From: Arthrobacter sp. U41
GTDB taxonomy: Bacteria; Actinomycetota; Actinomycetes; Actinomycetales; Micrococcaceae
Direction: 5' to 3'
NCBI RefSeq assembly: GCF_001750145.1
Contig: NZ_CP015732.1
Location: 3,348,001-3,412,000 of the forward strand
Length of the DNA stretch: 64,000 bases
In this document: positions 25,832 through 34,398 of the stretch, piece after piece
How positions within the stretch are numbered: position 1 is the stretch's first letter
How the letters are laid out: each line of letters begins with the position of its first letter
The notes under the pieces: generated by a model
Told to the model about the DNA's origin: nothing
What the model saw: only the letters and a program-made list of their open reading frames with translations
Database searches by the model: none
Position numbers and translations under genes: made by a program

Positions 25832-25848
25832 CCGGATCGCTGATCCGG
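25832..25848. promoter_or_regulatory. palindrome upstream of the metallophosphatase
   Basis: CCGGATC-GCT-GATCCGG, 7-bp perfect arms, 24 bp before the start codon. Operator or leader hairpin; regulator unknown. Confidence 0.4.
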
Positions 25849-26253
25849 GGCCAAAGCCCGGGACGGGCAGAGCCACCTGCTGTCCACGGGCAACGGACTG
25901 AGTCGGGGGGGAGACCTCACATGGCGTCAGCCACATGCTAAAATCCGCCCCTTGTGGATACCTTGAGTTTCGCTTTGGCTTTCAAATGGGTGGTGGCTGG
26001 ACTGGTGCCTGTCTGGGAGGATGGCTGCCAGTCCTGCTGAACGTGGCCCGGACCCACCAGCGTGGCAGCCGCCAAGGCGGGCTCCCGGATGCAGTTCGCC
26101 ATCGACACCGACGCCGCCGACGTCGACCTGGAGAACCCCGGCGTCGAGCTCCTCAGCTGTCAGTAGGACCGGCAGTTCGGGATGCGAACGGAGTTTTTAC
26201 GCGACTGCGGCGGCCACACCTGGGATATTACAGCGGGGTCGAGTAGCCAGAAT

Positions 26254-26368
26254 GGGGCATGCCCAGGCTGGGGCCGGGCGGATGAGCACAATGGGATTAT
26301 GTCCAGCGGCCGCCGCCAAGGTGGGGCATGTCCAGTGGCGGCCCCGGGGCCAGCTGGGGACATGTCCC
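26254..26368. repeat. array of GGGRCATGYCC palindromes, right side
   Basis: GGGGCATGCCCAG (26254), GGGATTATGTCCAG (26293), GGGGCATGTCCAG (26323) and GGGGACATGTCCC (26356), spaced 30-39 bp. The array stops just before the GNAT stop codon. Same element family as 23347-23471 on the other side of the metallophosphatase. Confidence 0.6.
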
Positions 26369-26378
26369 GTGGGAGCGG

Positions 26379-26903
26379 TCAGCGCAGCGGGATCCGGGCC
26401 CTGACCGGAACCGTGGCGTCGCCGGAGGCTTCGGCCTCCTCGAGCTCGGCCCCGGACGAGCGCAGGAGGACCAGCGCCGCGGCATTCCCGGCCGTCGTGG
26501 TGGCCTCCAGCACCGCGGCGCCGGAGGCACCCGCCCGGGCGATCACGAGCCGAAGGGCTTCCCGCGCGATTCCGTGGCCGCGGAAACTGCGGCCCAGCCA
26601 GATTCCCGTTTCCAGGGTGTCCGCCCCGATGCGCTTGAGCCGGATGGATCCCGCCAGTTCCCCGTCGGCGCTGATCGCCCAGCTTTTCTGCTGCGCGGGC
26701 CCGTCGAGCCCCGCCGCGGCGTGGTGGTATTCGCGGAACCAGCTGATCCGTTCCGAGTTCCAGCCGCCGGCGCTGCCCAGGGGCGGCGTCACCTCGTCCG
26801 CGTCGGCGTCCTGGATGGCCACGGTCAGGAGCTGATCCAGTACCGCATCGGAGACGTCGAGTAGCCGGACGGCGGCGGGGACAGACTCAGCCGAGGGGGA
26901 CAT
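26379..26903 (-). CDS. GNAT N-acetyltransferase (RimJ/RimL-like)
   Basis: A 174-residue GNAT protein. The acetyl-CoA loop IWLGRSFRGHGIAREALRLV lies near residues 107-126, following the strand KSWAISADGELAGSIRLKRI. The W-[FS]REYHH start is like ribosomal-protein/amino-acid acetyltransferases, but the substrate is unknown. Start ATG 26903 has GAGGGGG five bases upstream and overlaps the end of the YigZ gene by 17 bp, so the two are one unit. Confidence 0.8.
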   Translation of the reverse strand: MSPSAESVPAAVRLLDVSDAVLDQLLTVAIQDADADEVTPPLGSAGGWNSERISWFREYHHAAAGLDGPAQQKSWAISADGELAGSIRLKRIGADTLETGIWLGRSFRGHGIAREALRLVIARAGASGAAVLEATTTAGNAAALVLLRSSGAELEEAEASGDATVPVRARIPLR

Positions 26904-27588
26904 CGATCCACTCCGTTTCTCCCGGCAGCAATTCCGCGGTTCCAGCTGACAGTGCGGCAAGCCGTTCACCCGCCCGGGCCAGGCCCGCCCGGTCATCGGG
27001 CAGGGGGAGCCTCAGTACAGTAGTCTGCGCCCCGTAACTGGTTTCGCCCATCACATATCCCGCGGCGCGCAGCTCGTTCTCGAGCCGTCCTGCCGCCGTA
27101 TGGGGGACCGCCACCGTGCAGATCCGCAGCCGGCGGCGTTGCACCAGCGGGGCCCGGTTCAGGGCGGCGGACACGGACTCGGAGTAAGCCCGGACGAGGC
27201 CGCCGGCGCCGAGCAGGATTCCGCCAAAGTAGCGGACCACGACGGCGGTGACATCGCTGAGGTCCGTCACGCCGGGAGCGGTCTCGCGTTTCAGCAGCGC
27301 GTCCAGCATCGGGTTGCCCGCGGTGCCGGACGGCTCGCCGTCGTCGTTGGAGCGCTGCACGTCGCGGTCCGGGCCGAGGACAAAGGCGGAGCAGTGGTGC
27401 CGTGCATCCTGGAATTCCCTGCGCAGCCCGGCCACGACGGCCCGGGCGCCCTCCTCATCCTCGGTGCGGTGCAGCACGGTAATGAAGCGGGAGCGTTTCA
27501 CTTCGATCTCGTGGCGGAACTGCGGGCCTGCCGCCAGCGTGGTGTAGACGGTGGCCCTGCTCTCCGGGAAAACCGCATCATCAGCCAC
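26887..27588 (-). CDS. YigZ/IMPACT family protein
   Basis: A 233-residue protein with the N-terminal UPF0029/IMPACT domain: HEIEVKRSRFITVLHRTED near residue 26, the HHCSAFVLG and NDDGEPSGTAGNPMLDAL motifs near 66 and 82, and VRYFGGILLGAGGLVRAY near 118. A small C-terminal ferredoxin-like domain follows. The family is linked to translation control under stress, but bacterial function is uncertain. Translation starts at GTG 27588; TAAACT at 27595-27600 lies six bases upstream and no ribosome site exists, so the mRNA is probably leaderless. Divergent from coaE with overlapping -10 elements. Confidence 0.87.
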   Translation of the reverse strand: MADDAVFPESRATVYTTLAAGPQFRHEIEVKRSRFITVLHRTEDEEGARAVVAGLRREFQDARHHCSAFVLGPDRDVQRSNDDGEPSGTAGNPMLDALLKRETAPGVTDLSDVTAVVVRYFGGILLGAGGLVRAYSESVSAALNRAPLVQRRRLRICTVAVPHTAAGRLENELRAAGYVMGETSYGAQTTVLRLPLPDDRAGLARAGERLAALSAGTAELLPGETEWIDVPLG

Positions 27589-27594
27589 CGGATC

Positions 27595-27604
27595 AGTTTA
27601 GTCT
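27595..27604. promoter_or_regulatory. overlapping divergent -10 elements, yigZ and coaE
   Basis: Reverse TAAACT (27595-27600) and forward TAGTCT (27599-27604) share the TA step at 27599-27600. Each is six bases from its start codon (27588 and 27611). Confidence 0.6.
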
Positions 27605-27610
27605 GGTGGG

Positions 27611-28912
27611 GTGCTGAAAATCGGGTTGACGGGCGGCATCGCCTCAGGGAAGTCAGTGGCTGCCTCGCGCCTGCGCGAACTTGGCGCGGTGGTGATCGAC
27701 GCCGATGCCCTGGCCCGCGAGGTTGTGGAACCCGGAACGCCCGGACTTGCCAGGGTGGTCGAGGCTTTCAGCAACGCCGTCCTGACTCCCGACGGCGGAC
27801 TGGACCGGCCCAAGCTTGGCGGCCTCGTCTTCGGCAACCCGGAACGCCTCGCGGTGCTCAACGGCATCATCCATCCGCTCGTGCGGGAGCGTGCCGCTGC
27901 GCTGGCCGCCGCCGCCGCGAAGGGCGCCGTGGTGGTCCAGGACATCCCGCTGCTGGTCGAGACCGGACAGGGCGCCAACTTCCATCTCGTGGTGGTGGTG
28001 GACGCCCCCGACGGCGTCCGGGTGCAGCGCATGGTGCAGCACCGGCACCTGAGCGCCCCGGACGCCCGGGCCCGGATGGCCGCCCAGGCCAGCAGGGAGG
28101 CCCGGCTGGCGGCGGCCGATGTCGTCCTGGACAACTCGGGTTCAAAGGCAGAACTTCAGGACGCGGTGGACCGGCTCTGGAAGTTCCGGCTGGCACCGTT
28201 CGCGGAGAACCTGGCCAGGCACCGCCTCGCGCCGCGTACCGGCGGGCCGGTGCTCACCCCCGCCAACCCGGAGTGGCCCGCGCAGGCCGGCCGGCTCATC
28301 GCGCGCCTGCGGGCCGCCGCCCCGCAGGAGATTCTGACCCTGGATCATGTCGGTTCCACCGCCGTCCCCGGACTCCCCGCGAAGGACATCCTGGACCTCC
28401 AGCTCGGCGTCGAGGACATGGCCGCCGCGGAGCGGATCGCGCCGCTGCTCGCCGACGCCGGTTTCCCGGGCTGGCCCGGCATCACCTCCGACAACCCCAA
28501 GCCCTCCCACCCGGATCCGGCGGCCTGGCCGAAGCGGCTGCACGGCAATGCGGACCCCGGGCGGGCGGTCAACCTCCACCTCCGTGCCGTGGGGTCCCCG
28601 GGCTGGCGTTTTGCGCTGTGCTTCCGCGACTGGCTGCGGGACGACGCGGCCGCCCGGGCCGACTACCTCGCCGAGAAACGGCGCGTCGCAAAATTGCACG
28701 GTGTGGACAAATCCACCGCCGGCTACGCCGCCGACAAGGAAGGCTGGTTCGCTGACTACGCGTCGCCGCGGATGGCAGCGTGGGCACAACGCACCGGGTG
28801 GCAGCCGCCGTCGTACACCGCCGCAGGGCTGGAAGCGGCACCGCGGACGGCACCGCGGACGGCGCCGCCGCCGGGTCCGGCCCGGACCGGCCCCGGTACC
28901 GCCCAAAGCTGA
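27611..28912 (+). CDS. coaE: dephospho-CoA kinase fused to a GrpB domain
   Basis: A 433-residue fusion. Residues 1-200 are dephospho-CoA kinase, the last step of CoA synthesis: P-loop GLTGGIASGKS, then DADALAREVVEPG and QDIPLLVETG. Residues 210-400 are a GrpB/UPF0157 nucleotidyltransferase-like domain (LDHVGSTAVPGLPAKDILDLQ). The same order occurs in Mycobacterium CoaE; the GrpB half is thought to affect folding or activity. The C-terminal tail is Pro/Ala-rich with a short repeat (APRTAPRTAPPPG). GTG start six bases after TAGTCT, leaderless. Confidence 0.93.
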   Translation: MLKIGLTGGIASGKSVAASRLRELGAVVIDADALAREVVEPGTPGLARVVEAFSNAVLTPDGGLDRPKLGGLVFGNPERLAVLNGIIHPLVRERAAALAAAAAKGAVVVQDIPLLVETGQGANFHLVVVVDAPDGVRVQRMVQHRHLSAPDARARMAAQASREARLAAADVVLDNSGSKAELQDAVDRLWKFRLAPFAENLARHRLAPRTGGPVLTPANPEWPAQAGRLIARLRAAAPQEILTLDHVGSTAVPGLPAKDILDLQLGVEDMAAAERIAPLLADAGFPGWPGITSDNPKPSHPDPAAWPKRLHGNADPGRAVNLHLRAVGSPGWRFALCFRDWLRDDAAARADYLAEKRRVAKLHGVDKSTAGYAADKEGWFADYASPRMAAWAQRTGWQPPSYTAAGLEAAPRTAPRTAPPPGPARTGPGTAQS

Positions 28913-28952
28913 ATCAGGGCATCCTGTCGGAGCGCGGCGGTAGATTAGATGT

Positions 28953-31034
28953 ATGAGTCTTGCCCAGCAGATCAACCGTGTCGTGGCGCCCTTCGAGGTC
29001 ATCAGCGAGTTCAAGCCGGCGGGCGACCAGCCGGCCGCGATCGCTGAACTGACCGAACGCATCAAGAACGGCGAGAAGGATGTGGTGCTGCTCGGTGCCA
29101 CCGGTACCGGCAAGAGCGCGACGACGGCGTGGCTGATCGAACAGGTCCAGCGCCCCACCCTGGTGATGGTGCAGAACAAGACCCTCGCCGCGCAGCTGGT
29201 CAACGAGTTCCGCGAGCTTCTCCCGAACAACGCTGTCGAGTACTTCGTCTCCTACTATGACTACTACCAGCCCGAAGCGTACGTGGCGCAGACGGACACC
29301 TTCATCGAGAAGGACTCCTCCGTCAATGAGGAAGTCGAACGGCTCCGTCACTCCGCCACCAACGCCCTGCTGACCCGCCGGGACGTCATCGTGGTCGCCA
29401 CCGTGTCCTGCATCTACGGCCTGGGCACGCCGGAAGAGTACATCGCCGGCATGGTGACGCTCCGGAGGGGCGCCCAGATGAACCGCGATGACCTGCTCAG
29501 GAAATTCGTTTCCATGCAATACACCCGCAACGACATGGACTTCCACCGCGGCACGTTCCGGGTCCGCGGCGACACCGTGGAAATCATCCCGATGTACGAG
29601 GAGCTGGCGATCCGGATCGAGTTCTTCGGCGACGAGATCGAGAACATCTACACCCTGCACCCGTTCACCGGGGAGATCATCCGGGAGGAGACCGAGATGT
29701 ATGTCTTCCCGGCCTCGCACTACGTGGCCGGCCCGGAGCGCATGGGCCGGGCGATCAAGCGGATCGAGGACGAGCTGGCCGAGCGGCTCCAGGTCCTGGA
29801 GAGCCAGAACAAGCTCGTGGAGGCGCAGCGCCTGAGGATGCGCACCACCTACGATCTGGAAATGATGCAGCAGATGGGCTTCTGCAACGGCATCGAGAAC
29901 TACTCCGGGCACATCGACGGCCGCGCCCGCGGAACCGCGCCGCACTGCCTCATCGACTACTTCCCCGACGACTTCCTCCTCGTGATCGACGAGTCCCACG
30001 TCACCGTGCCGCAGATCGGCGCCATGTACGAGGGCGACATGTCCCGCAAGCGGAACCTCGTGGACCATGGCTTCCGGCTGCCCTCGGCGATGGACAACCG
30101 GCCGCTGAAGTGGGACGAGTTCCAGGAGCGCGTTGGCCAGACGGTGTATCTCTCCGCAACCCCGGGCAAATACGAGCTCGGCAAGGCGGACGGCTACGTC
30201 CAGCAGATCATCAGGCCCACCGGGCTCATTGACCCCGAGATCGTTGTCAAGCCGACCAAGGGCCAGATCGATGATCTTCTGGGCGAGATCAGGACCCGCA
30301 CGGCAAAGAACGAGCGTGTGCTGGTCACCACCCTGACGAAGCGGATGGCCGAGGACCTCACAGATTACCTGCTGGGCCACGGCGTGAAGGTCGAATACCT
30401 GCACTCGGACGTGGACACGCTCCGCCGGGTGGAGTTGCTCCGTGAGCTCCGGATGGGCGTCTTCGACGTGCTGGTCGGCATCAACCTGCTCCGTGAAGGC
30501 CTGGACCTGCCCGAGGTATCGCTGGTGAGCATCCTGGATGCGGACAAGGAAGGGTTCCTGCGCTCGTCCACCTCGCTGATCCAGACCATCGGCCGTGCCG
30601 CCCGTAACGTCTCCGGGCAGGTGCACATGTATGCGGACCGGATCACCGATTCGATGGCCCACGCCATCGATGAGACCAACCGACGCCGTGCGATCCAGGT
30701 GGCGTACAACACCGAAAAGGGAATCGACCCGCAGCCGCTGCGGAAGAAGATCGCCGACATCACGGACCAGATCGCCAAGGAGGACGCCGACACCCGCGAG
30801 CTCCTTGCCAAGGCGGGCAAGGCCCGCGGCAAGGGCAAGGGCGCGACGAAGGTACGGGCCGACGGCCTGGCGGCGGCACCCGCCGAGGACCTCGTGGGCC
30901 TGATCGAGCAACTCACCGAACAGATGCATTCCGCCGCCGGGGAGCTGCAGTTTGAGCTCGCCGCGCGGCTCCGTGACGAGGTGGGGGAGCTGAAGAAGGA
31001 GCTGCGCCAGATGCAGGCTGCCGGGCACGCCTAG
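28953..31034 (+). CDS. uvrB: excinuclease ABC subunit B
   Basis: A 693-residue UvrB, the damage-verification helicase of nucleotide excision repair. Walker A GATGTGKS near residue 47, beta-hairpin region [14 protein letters not shown] near 95, Walker B-like [13 protein letters not shown] near 345, helicase motif [14 protein letters not shown] near 540 and the C-terminal UVR motif [13 protein letters not shown] near 650 that binds UvrC. Length is normal. ATG lies six bases after TAGATT (28941-28946) with no ribosome site, so the mRNA looks leaderless. No SOS box of the GAAC-N4-GTTC type was seen. Confidence 0.97.
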   Translation: MSLAQQINRVVAPFEVISEFKPAGDQPAAIAELTERIKNGEKDVVLLGATGTGKSATTAWLIEQVQRPTLVMVQNKTLAAQLVNEFRELLPNNAVEYFVSYYDYYQPEAYVAQTDTFIEKDSSVNEEVERLRHSATNALLTRRDVIVVATVSCIYGLGTPEEYIAGMVTLRRGAQMNRDDLLRKFVSMQYTRNDMDFHRGTFRVRGDTVEIIPMYEELAIRIEFFGDEIENIYTLHPFTGEIIREETEMYVFPASHYVAGPERMGRAIKRIEDELAERLQVLESQNKLVEAQRLRMRTTYDLEMMQQMGFCNGIENYSGHIDGRARGTAPHCLIDYFPDDFLLVIDESHVTVPQIGAMYEGDMSRKRNLVDHGFRLPSAMDNRPLKWDEFQERVGQTVYLSATPGKYELGKADGYVQQIIRPTGLIDPEIVVKPTKGQIDDLLGEIRTRTAKNERVLVTTLTKRMAEDLTDYLLGHGVKVEYLHSDVDTLRRVELLRELRMGVFDVLVGINLLREGLDLPEVSLVSILDADKEGFLRSSTSLIQTIGRAARNVSGQVHMYADRITDSMAHAIDETNRRRAIQVAYNTEKGIDPQPLRKKIADITDQIAKEDADTRELLAKAGKARGKGKGATKVRADGLAAAPAEDLVGLIEQLTEQMHSAAGELQFELAARLRDEVGELKKELRQMQAAGHA

Positions 31035-31049
31035 GGTATTGTTGGTCCG

Positions 31050-31182
31050 ACGTAGGGGAGTATCCTAAGCGCTACGATCGTCAACACGCACGGCACAGAT
31101 GCCCTGCCGGGCGTAGCGGGCAGCCATGCAGTACCAGGTACCCAGTACCGGACATTCAGGCCAGTCGGAGAGACTTACACCG
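31050..31182 (+). ncRNA. yybP-ykoY manganese riboswitch upstream of terC
   Basis: The leader carries conserved segments of the class: GTAGGGGAGTATCC (31053-31066), CGTCAACACGC (about 31079-31089) and, near its 3' end, TCGGAGAGACTTACACC (31165-31181). The closing helix can form from GTAGG and CTTAC, and the GC-rich middle arms (CCCTGCCGGGCG, GTACC-GGTACC) vary as expected. It ends 30 bases before the terC GTG. TerC-family genes are classic targets. Confirm with a covariance-model search (RF00080). Confidence 0.82.
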
Positions 31183-31211
31183 CACCGTCACACCCTGCGA
31201 AAGGTATCTTC

Positions 31212-32240
31212 GTGCCCGAACTTCCCGTCTGGTTCGAGATCGGCTCCTTCGTCGCTCTCGGCATCATCCTGGCCATTGACCTGTTGCTGGTCCTCAAACG
31301 TCCGCACGAGCCTTCCATGAAGGAAGCCGGCCTGTGGGTGTCCTTTTACATTGCCCTCGCACTCGTCTTCGCCGGAGCCATGTTCGCCTTCACCGGCCCG
31401 GAGTACGGCGGGCAGTTCATCGCCGGCTGGGTGACGGAATACAGCCTCAGCATTGACAACCTGTTCGTCTTCATCATCATCATGGCGCGCTTCTCGGTAC
31501 CCCGTAAGTACCAGCAGGAGGTGCTCATGGTCGGCATCATCATCGCGCTGATACTCCGCGGCATCTTCATCCTGCTCGGCGCCATCGTGATCGAACAGTT
31601 CAGCTGGGTCTTCTACATCTTCGGTGTCTTCCTGCTGTGGACCGCCTGGAAGCAGGCCCAGGATGACGGTGAGGACGAGGAGGACAAGGAAAACCCGCTC
31701 ATCGCCCGGATCCGCAAGGTCCTGCCGATGTCGGAGAAGTTCGACGGCGGCAAGCTCCGCACGGTCGTCGACGGCAAGAAGGTTTTCACCCCCATGCTGA
31801 TCGTCTTCGTGACCATCGGACTGACCGACCTGCTCTTCGCGGTGGACTCCATCCCCGCCATCTTCGGCCTGACCCAGAGCGCCTTCATCGTTTTCACCGC
31901 CAACATCTTCGCCCTGATGGGCCTGCGGCAGCTGTACTTCCTGCTCGGCGGCCTGATGACGCGACTGATCTACCTCAAGCACGCACTCTCGGTGATCCTC
32001 GCGTTCATCGGCGTGAAGCTGGTGCTGCATGCCATGCACGTCAACGAACTGCCCTTCATCAACGGCGGCGAGCACATCGAGTGGGCCCCCGAGATCCCGA
32101 CGTACGTTTCCCTCGGGGTCATCATCGGCACCATCATCATCGCGGTCATCGCCAGCCTGGTCAGCTCCAAGGCCACGCAGTCGAAGATCGACGCCCGGCT
32201 GGAAGAGGATGCCCGCAAGAGCCTGACCGACGCGGAGTAA
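31212..32240 (+). CDS. TerC/Alx-family membrane protein
   Basis: A 342-residue integral membrane protein with about nine helices. TerC motifs are EYSLSIDNLFVFIIIMARF near residue 76 and GLTDLLFAVDSIPAIFGL near 197, with the paired Asp residues that are probably metal ligands. A charged cytoplasmic loop (DDGEDEEDKEN) lies near residue 155. Homologues export Mn2+ or support metal loading of exported enzymes; the riboswitch upstream supports Mn homeostasis. GTG start with GAAAGG upstream (31200-31205). Confidence 0.92.
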   Translation: MPELPVWFEIGSFVALGIILAIDLLLVLKRPHEPSMKEAGLWVSFYIALALVFAGAMFAFTGPEYGGQFIAGWVTEYSLSIDNLFVFIIIMARFSVPRKYQQEVLMVGIIIALILRGIFILLGAIVIEQFSWVFYIFGVFLLWTAWKQAQDDGEDEEDKENPLIARIRKVLPMSEKFDGGKLRTVVDGKKVFTPMLIVFVTIGLTDLLFAVDSIPAIFGLTQSAFIVFTANIFALMGLRQLYFLLGGLMTRLIYLKHALSVILAFIGVKLVLHAMHVNELPFINGGEHIEWAPEIPTYVSLGVIIGTIIIAVIASLVSSKATQSKIDARLEEDARKSLTDAE

Positions 32241-32267
32241 TCCCTACGGTTCGGCTAGGCTCGGACC

Positions 32268-33632
32268 GTGAAAATCTTTGACACTGCAGTAAACGGTACG
32301 GCGCTGGACCCGCAACGGGTCCAGCGCCGTACCGTTTGGGTGTTAAGCACCGCCCAGCTCCTCAGCGGGGTGGGCAGTGGCGCCAGCCTGTCCGTCGGGT
32401 CCCTGCTGGCGGTCCAGCTCTCCGGCTCCAACGCCTGGGCCGGCTCAGTCACCACCACCATGACCCTCGGTGCCGCGGCGGCCGCCCTGCCCCTCGCCGG
32501 ACTGGCCGGCCGGCGCGGCCGGCGTGCGTCCCTCGTCACGGGTCTGCTCGCCGCCATGGCCGGGGCCCTGCTGGTGATTGTCTCCACGGTAACGGGAAGC
32601 TTCCCGGTGCTGCTGCTGGCCGCGGCGCTGCTGGGACTCGGCACGGCCGCCAATCTGCAGGCCCGGTTCGCCGCTGTCGACCTCGCCGATCCGGAACACC
32701 GCGGCCGTTCCCTGGCGATCGTGGTGTGGGCCGTGACCATCGGCGCCGTCGCCGGTCCCAACCTGATCCGTCCCGGGGCCCTCGTGGGGGAGGCCCTCGG
32801 CCTGCCGGCACTGGCGGGACCATTTGTGTTCTCCACGGCCGGGCTGGCGCTGGCAGCGGTGCTGCTGATCATCGGCCTGCGTCCGGATCCGCTGCTGTTG
32901 GCTGCCCGGCTCCGTGCCGCCGGGCAGCCGTCCCCCGCCACCGGAACCACCCCCGGCACCGCCGGCGTCCGACGCCGCCAGGGGCTGCGTCACGGCCTGC
33001 GCGCCGTCCGGGCCTCGCCCCGGGCCGGGCTGGCCCTCCTCGCCGTGATTGCGGCGCACGGGTGCATGGCCGCGGTGATGTCGATGACGCCCCTGCACCT
33101 GCAGCTGCTGACCGAGGGTCCACTGGCAGGCCTGCCGGCCGGCCCCGCCCACACCGCCAGCACGGACGTGCTGGTCCTGATCGGATTCACCATTTCGCTG
33201 CACATCGCCGGGATGTATGCGCTCTCGCCGGTTATGGGCTGGCTGACTGACAAGGCGGGCCGGCTCCCGGTCATCCTGCTGGGCCACGGCCTGATCCTGC
33301 TCGCCGTCCTGGTGGCAGGTTTCGGCCAGGCCCAGCCGGTCCTCGTGACGGCCGGCCTGGTGCTGCTCGGGCTGGGCTGGTCCGCGGCCACCATCGCCGG
33401 TTCCACCCTGCTCGCCGAAAGCGTCGGCGCCGACGACCGCGTCCTCGTCCAGGGTGTCTCGGACACCATGATGGGGGTCGCCGGCGCGGTCGGGGCAGGG
33501 TTCTCCGGACTGGTGATGAGCGGCGTCGGCTATCAGGGCCTCAACCTGGCGGCCGCCGCCGTCGCCGCGGCGGTGTTCGCCGTCGCCTTCCACGCTGCAG
33601 CGCGTGCCCGCAACGTGGACGGCGCGGCCTAG
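32268..33632 (+). CDS. MFS transporter with N-terminal codon hairpin
   Basis: A 454-residue major-facilitator protein with about 12 helices; GRRGRRASLVTG at the helix 2-3 loop and GWLTDKAGRLPVI at the helix 8-9 loop are MFS-type. Substrate unknown; drug or metabolite export is possible. TAGGCT (32256-32261) six bases before GTG 32268 indicates a leaderless start. A perfect 22-bp inverted repeat covers codons 9-23 (NGTALDPQRVQRRTV). The VQRRTV segment directly precedes the first helix, so it is genuine coding sequence rather than an over-extended frame. Confidence 0.85.
   Translation: MKIFDTAVNGTALDPQRVQRRTVWVLSTAQLLSGVGSGASLSVGSLLAVQLSGSNAWAGSVTTTMTLGAAAAALPLAGLAGRRGRRASLVTGLLAAMAGALLVIVSTVTGSFPVLLLAAALLGLGTAANLQARFAAVDLADPEHRGRSLAIVVWAVTIGAVAGPNLIRPGALVGEALGLPALAGPFVFSTAGLALAAVLLIIGLRPDPLLLAARLRAAGQPSPATGTTPGTAGVRRRQGLRHGLRAVRASPRAGLALLAVIAAHGCMAAVMSMTPLHLQLLTEGPLAGLPAGPAHTASTDVLVLIGFTISLHIAGMYALSPVMGWLTDKAGRLPVILLGHGLILLAVLVAGFGQAQPVLVTAGLVLLGLGWSAATIAGSTLLAESVGADDRVLVQGVSDTMMGVAGAVGAGFSGLVMSGVGYQGLNLAAAAVAAAVFAVAFHAAARARNVDGAA
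32291..32337 (+). repeat. perfect 22-bp hairpin inside the MFS 5' coding region
   Basis: Left arm 32291-32312 begins AAACGGTACGGCG and right arm 32316-32337 ends CGCCGTACCGTTT, with a 3-base loop CAA. It ends in TTT and would be a very stable RNA hairpin. It could be the terC terminator embedded in the next gene, or an attenuator. Confidence 0.85.
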
Positions 33633-33646
33633 ATGATGCTGGTTCG

Positions 33647-34150
33647 TCAGGCGGTCGAGCGGTCCCTGGTCACGGGGCTTCGCATGCCGATGTAGGCTGT
33701 CACGACGCCGGCGAGGAAGACGGCGACCGCGAGGTAAATCAGGCCCAGGTGCCCGAGTGTCGCCAGACCCCACGGGTAGTGGGCGGGAAGTGCCACTGCG
33801 AGTCCGACAACGGGCACGATGACCGCAGTGACAAAGGCCCAGCGTTCACCTTTTCGCACTCCAAACCAGGACAGGCTTGCGACGGCCAGCCCTGTCGCGG
33901 CGATGAAGCCGCTGACGGCGATGTGCAGATGGCTGATGTAGTGGTAGAGCTGCGGGCTGAATTCTTCGATCTCCGCCTTCCCCTTGTCTACTTGCTCGGG
34001 GCCGATACCCAGTTCCAGGAACGAGTCCGTGAAGTTGAGCATGAAGAAGATTGCGGCGTAGCCCACGAAGGCCAGACCGGCCAACGTCATGAGTGCGGCC
34101 CCTGTTCGGACACGGGACTGCTGCCCCTTGGGGGCGTGGATGGTGGCCAT
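33647..34150 (-). CDS. hypothetical four-helix membrane protein
   Basis: A 167-residue protein with four membrane segments, near residues 20-40 (AALMTLAGLAFVGYAAIFFM), 75-95, 107-125 and 132-152. The extracytoplasmic loop EEFSPQLYHYISHLHIAVSG has several His and Tyr residues that could bind metal or heme. No family is recognised. ATG 34150 has AGGGGG eight bases upstream; two GTG codons just before it are alternatives. Stands alone, convergent with the MFS gene. The 240 bp upstream contain a weak ACCCTTG...CAAGGGT inverted repeat and nothing else recognised. Confidence 0.65.
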   Translation of the reverse strand: MATIHAPKGQQSRVRTGAALMTLAGLAFVGYAAIFFMLNFTDSFLELGIGPEQVDKGKAEIEEFSPQLYHYISHLHIAVSGFIAATGLAVASLSWFGVRKGERWAFVTAVIVPVVGLAVALPAHYPWGLATLGHLGLIYLAVAVFLAGVVTAYIGMRSPVTRDRSTA

Positions 34151-34398
34151 TGCCACCACCCCCTTTCATAGTGCGTAGATAAGTTGAACTTGACCCTTGG
34201 CGACATTCTTGTCAAGGGTTTTCCGCATGAAAGGTCAGCCCTCGAGGTGAGCCCCGTGGGCGGTCCCGGTTTCGGGTGTAACAGCTCGCGGCGTGCGCTT
34301 TCCGCGCTCCCTGCGATGGACGATTACGTCCTTCCGGGCGACCATCCGGCTCAAGGAACCAGGAGACACGCCCTAGCCGCGGATCGGACCGCGTCCGC

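Larger units (their letters stand above)
25808..26378. other. gene-free stretch with palindromes and a possible coding remnant
   Basis: 571 bp between the metallophosphatase start and a GNAT stop. It holds CCGGATC-GCT-GATCCGG (25832-25848), the second palindrome array (26254-26368) and a 35-codon frame 26062-26166 (VAAAKAGSRMQFAIDTDAAD...LLSCQ). That frame has coding-like composition but no ribosome site or recognisable family; it may be a gene fragment. The rest shows no structure I recognise. Confidence 0.5.

Noticed and set aside
25846..25860. GGGCTTTGGCCC-like word as a third DosR box
   Set aside because: Half-sites are closer together than in the two better matches, so spacing does not fit.
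23202..26378. CRISPR array or insertion sequence around the palindrome repeats
   Set aside because: Units are 11-20 bases, degenerate, with irregular 30-44 bp periods and no cas or transposase gene; no terminal inverted repeats were seen.
28890..28952. LexA box before uvrB
   Set aside because: No GAAC-N4-GTTC-like word was found in the short uvrB upstream region.
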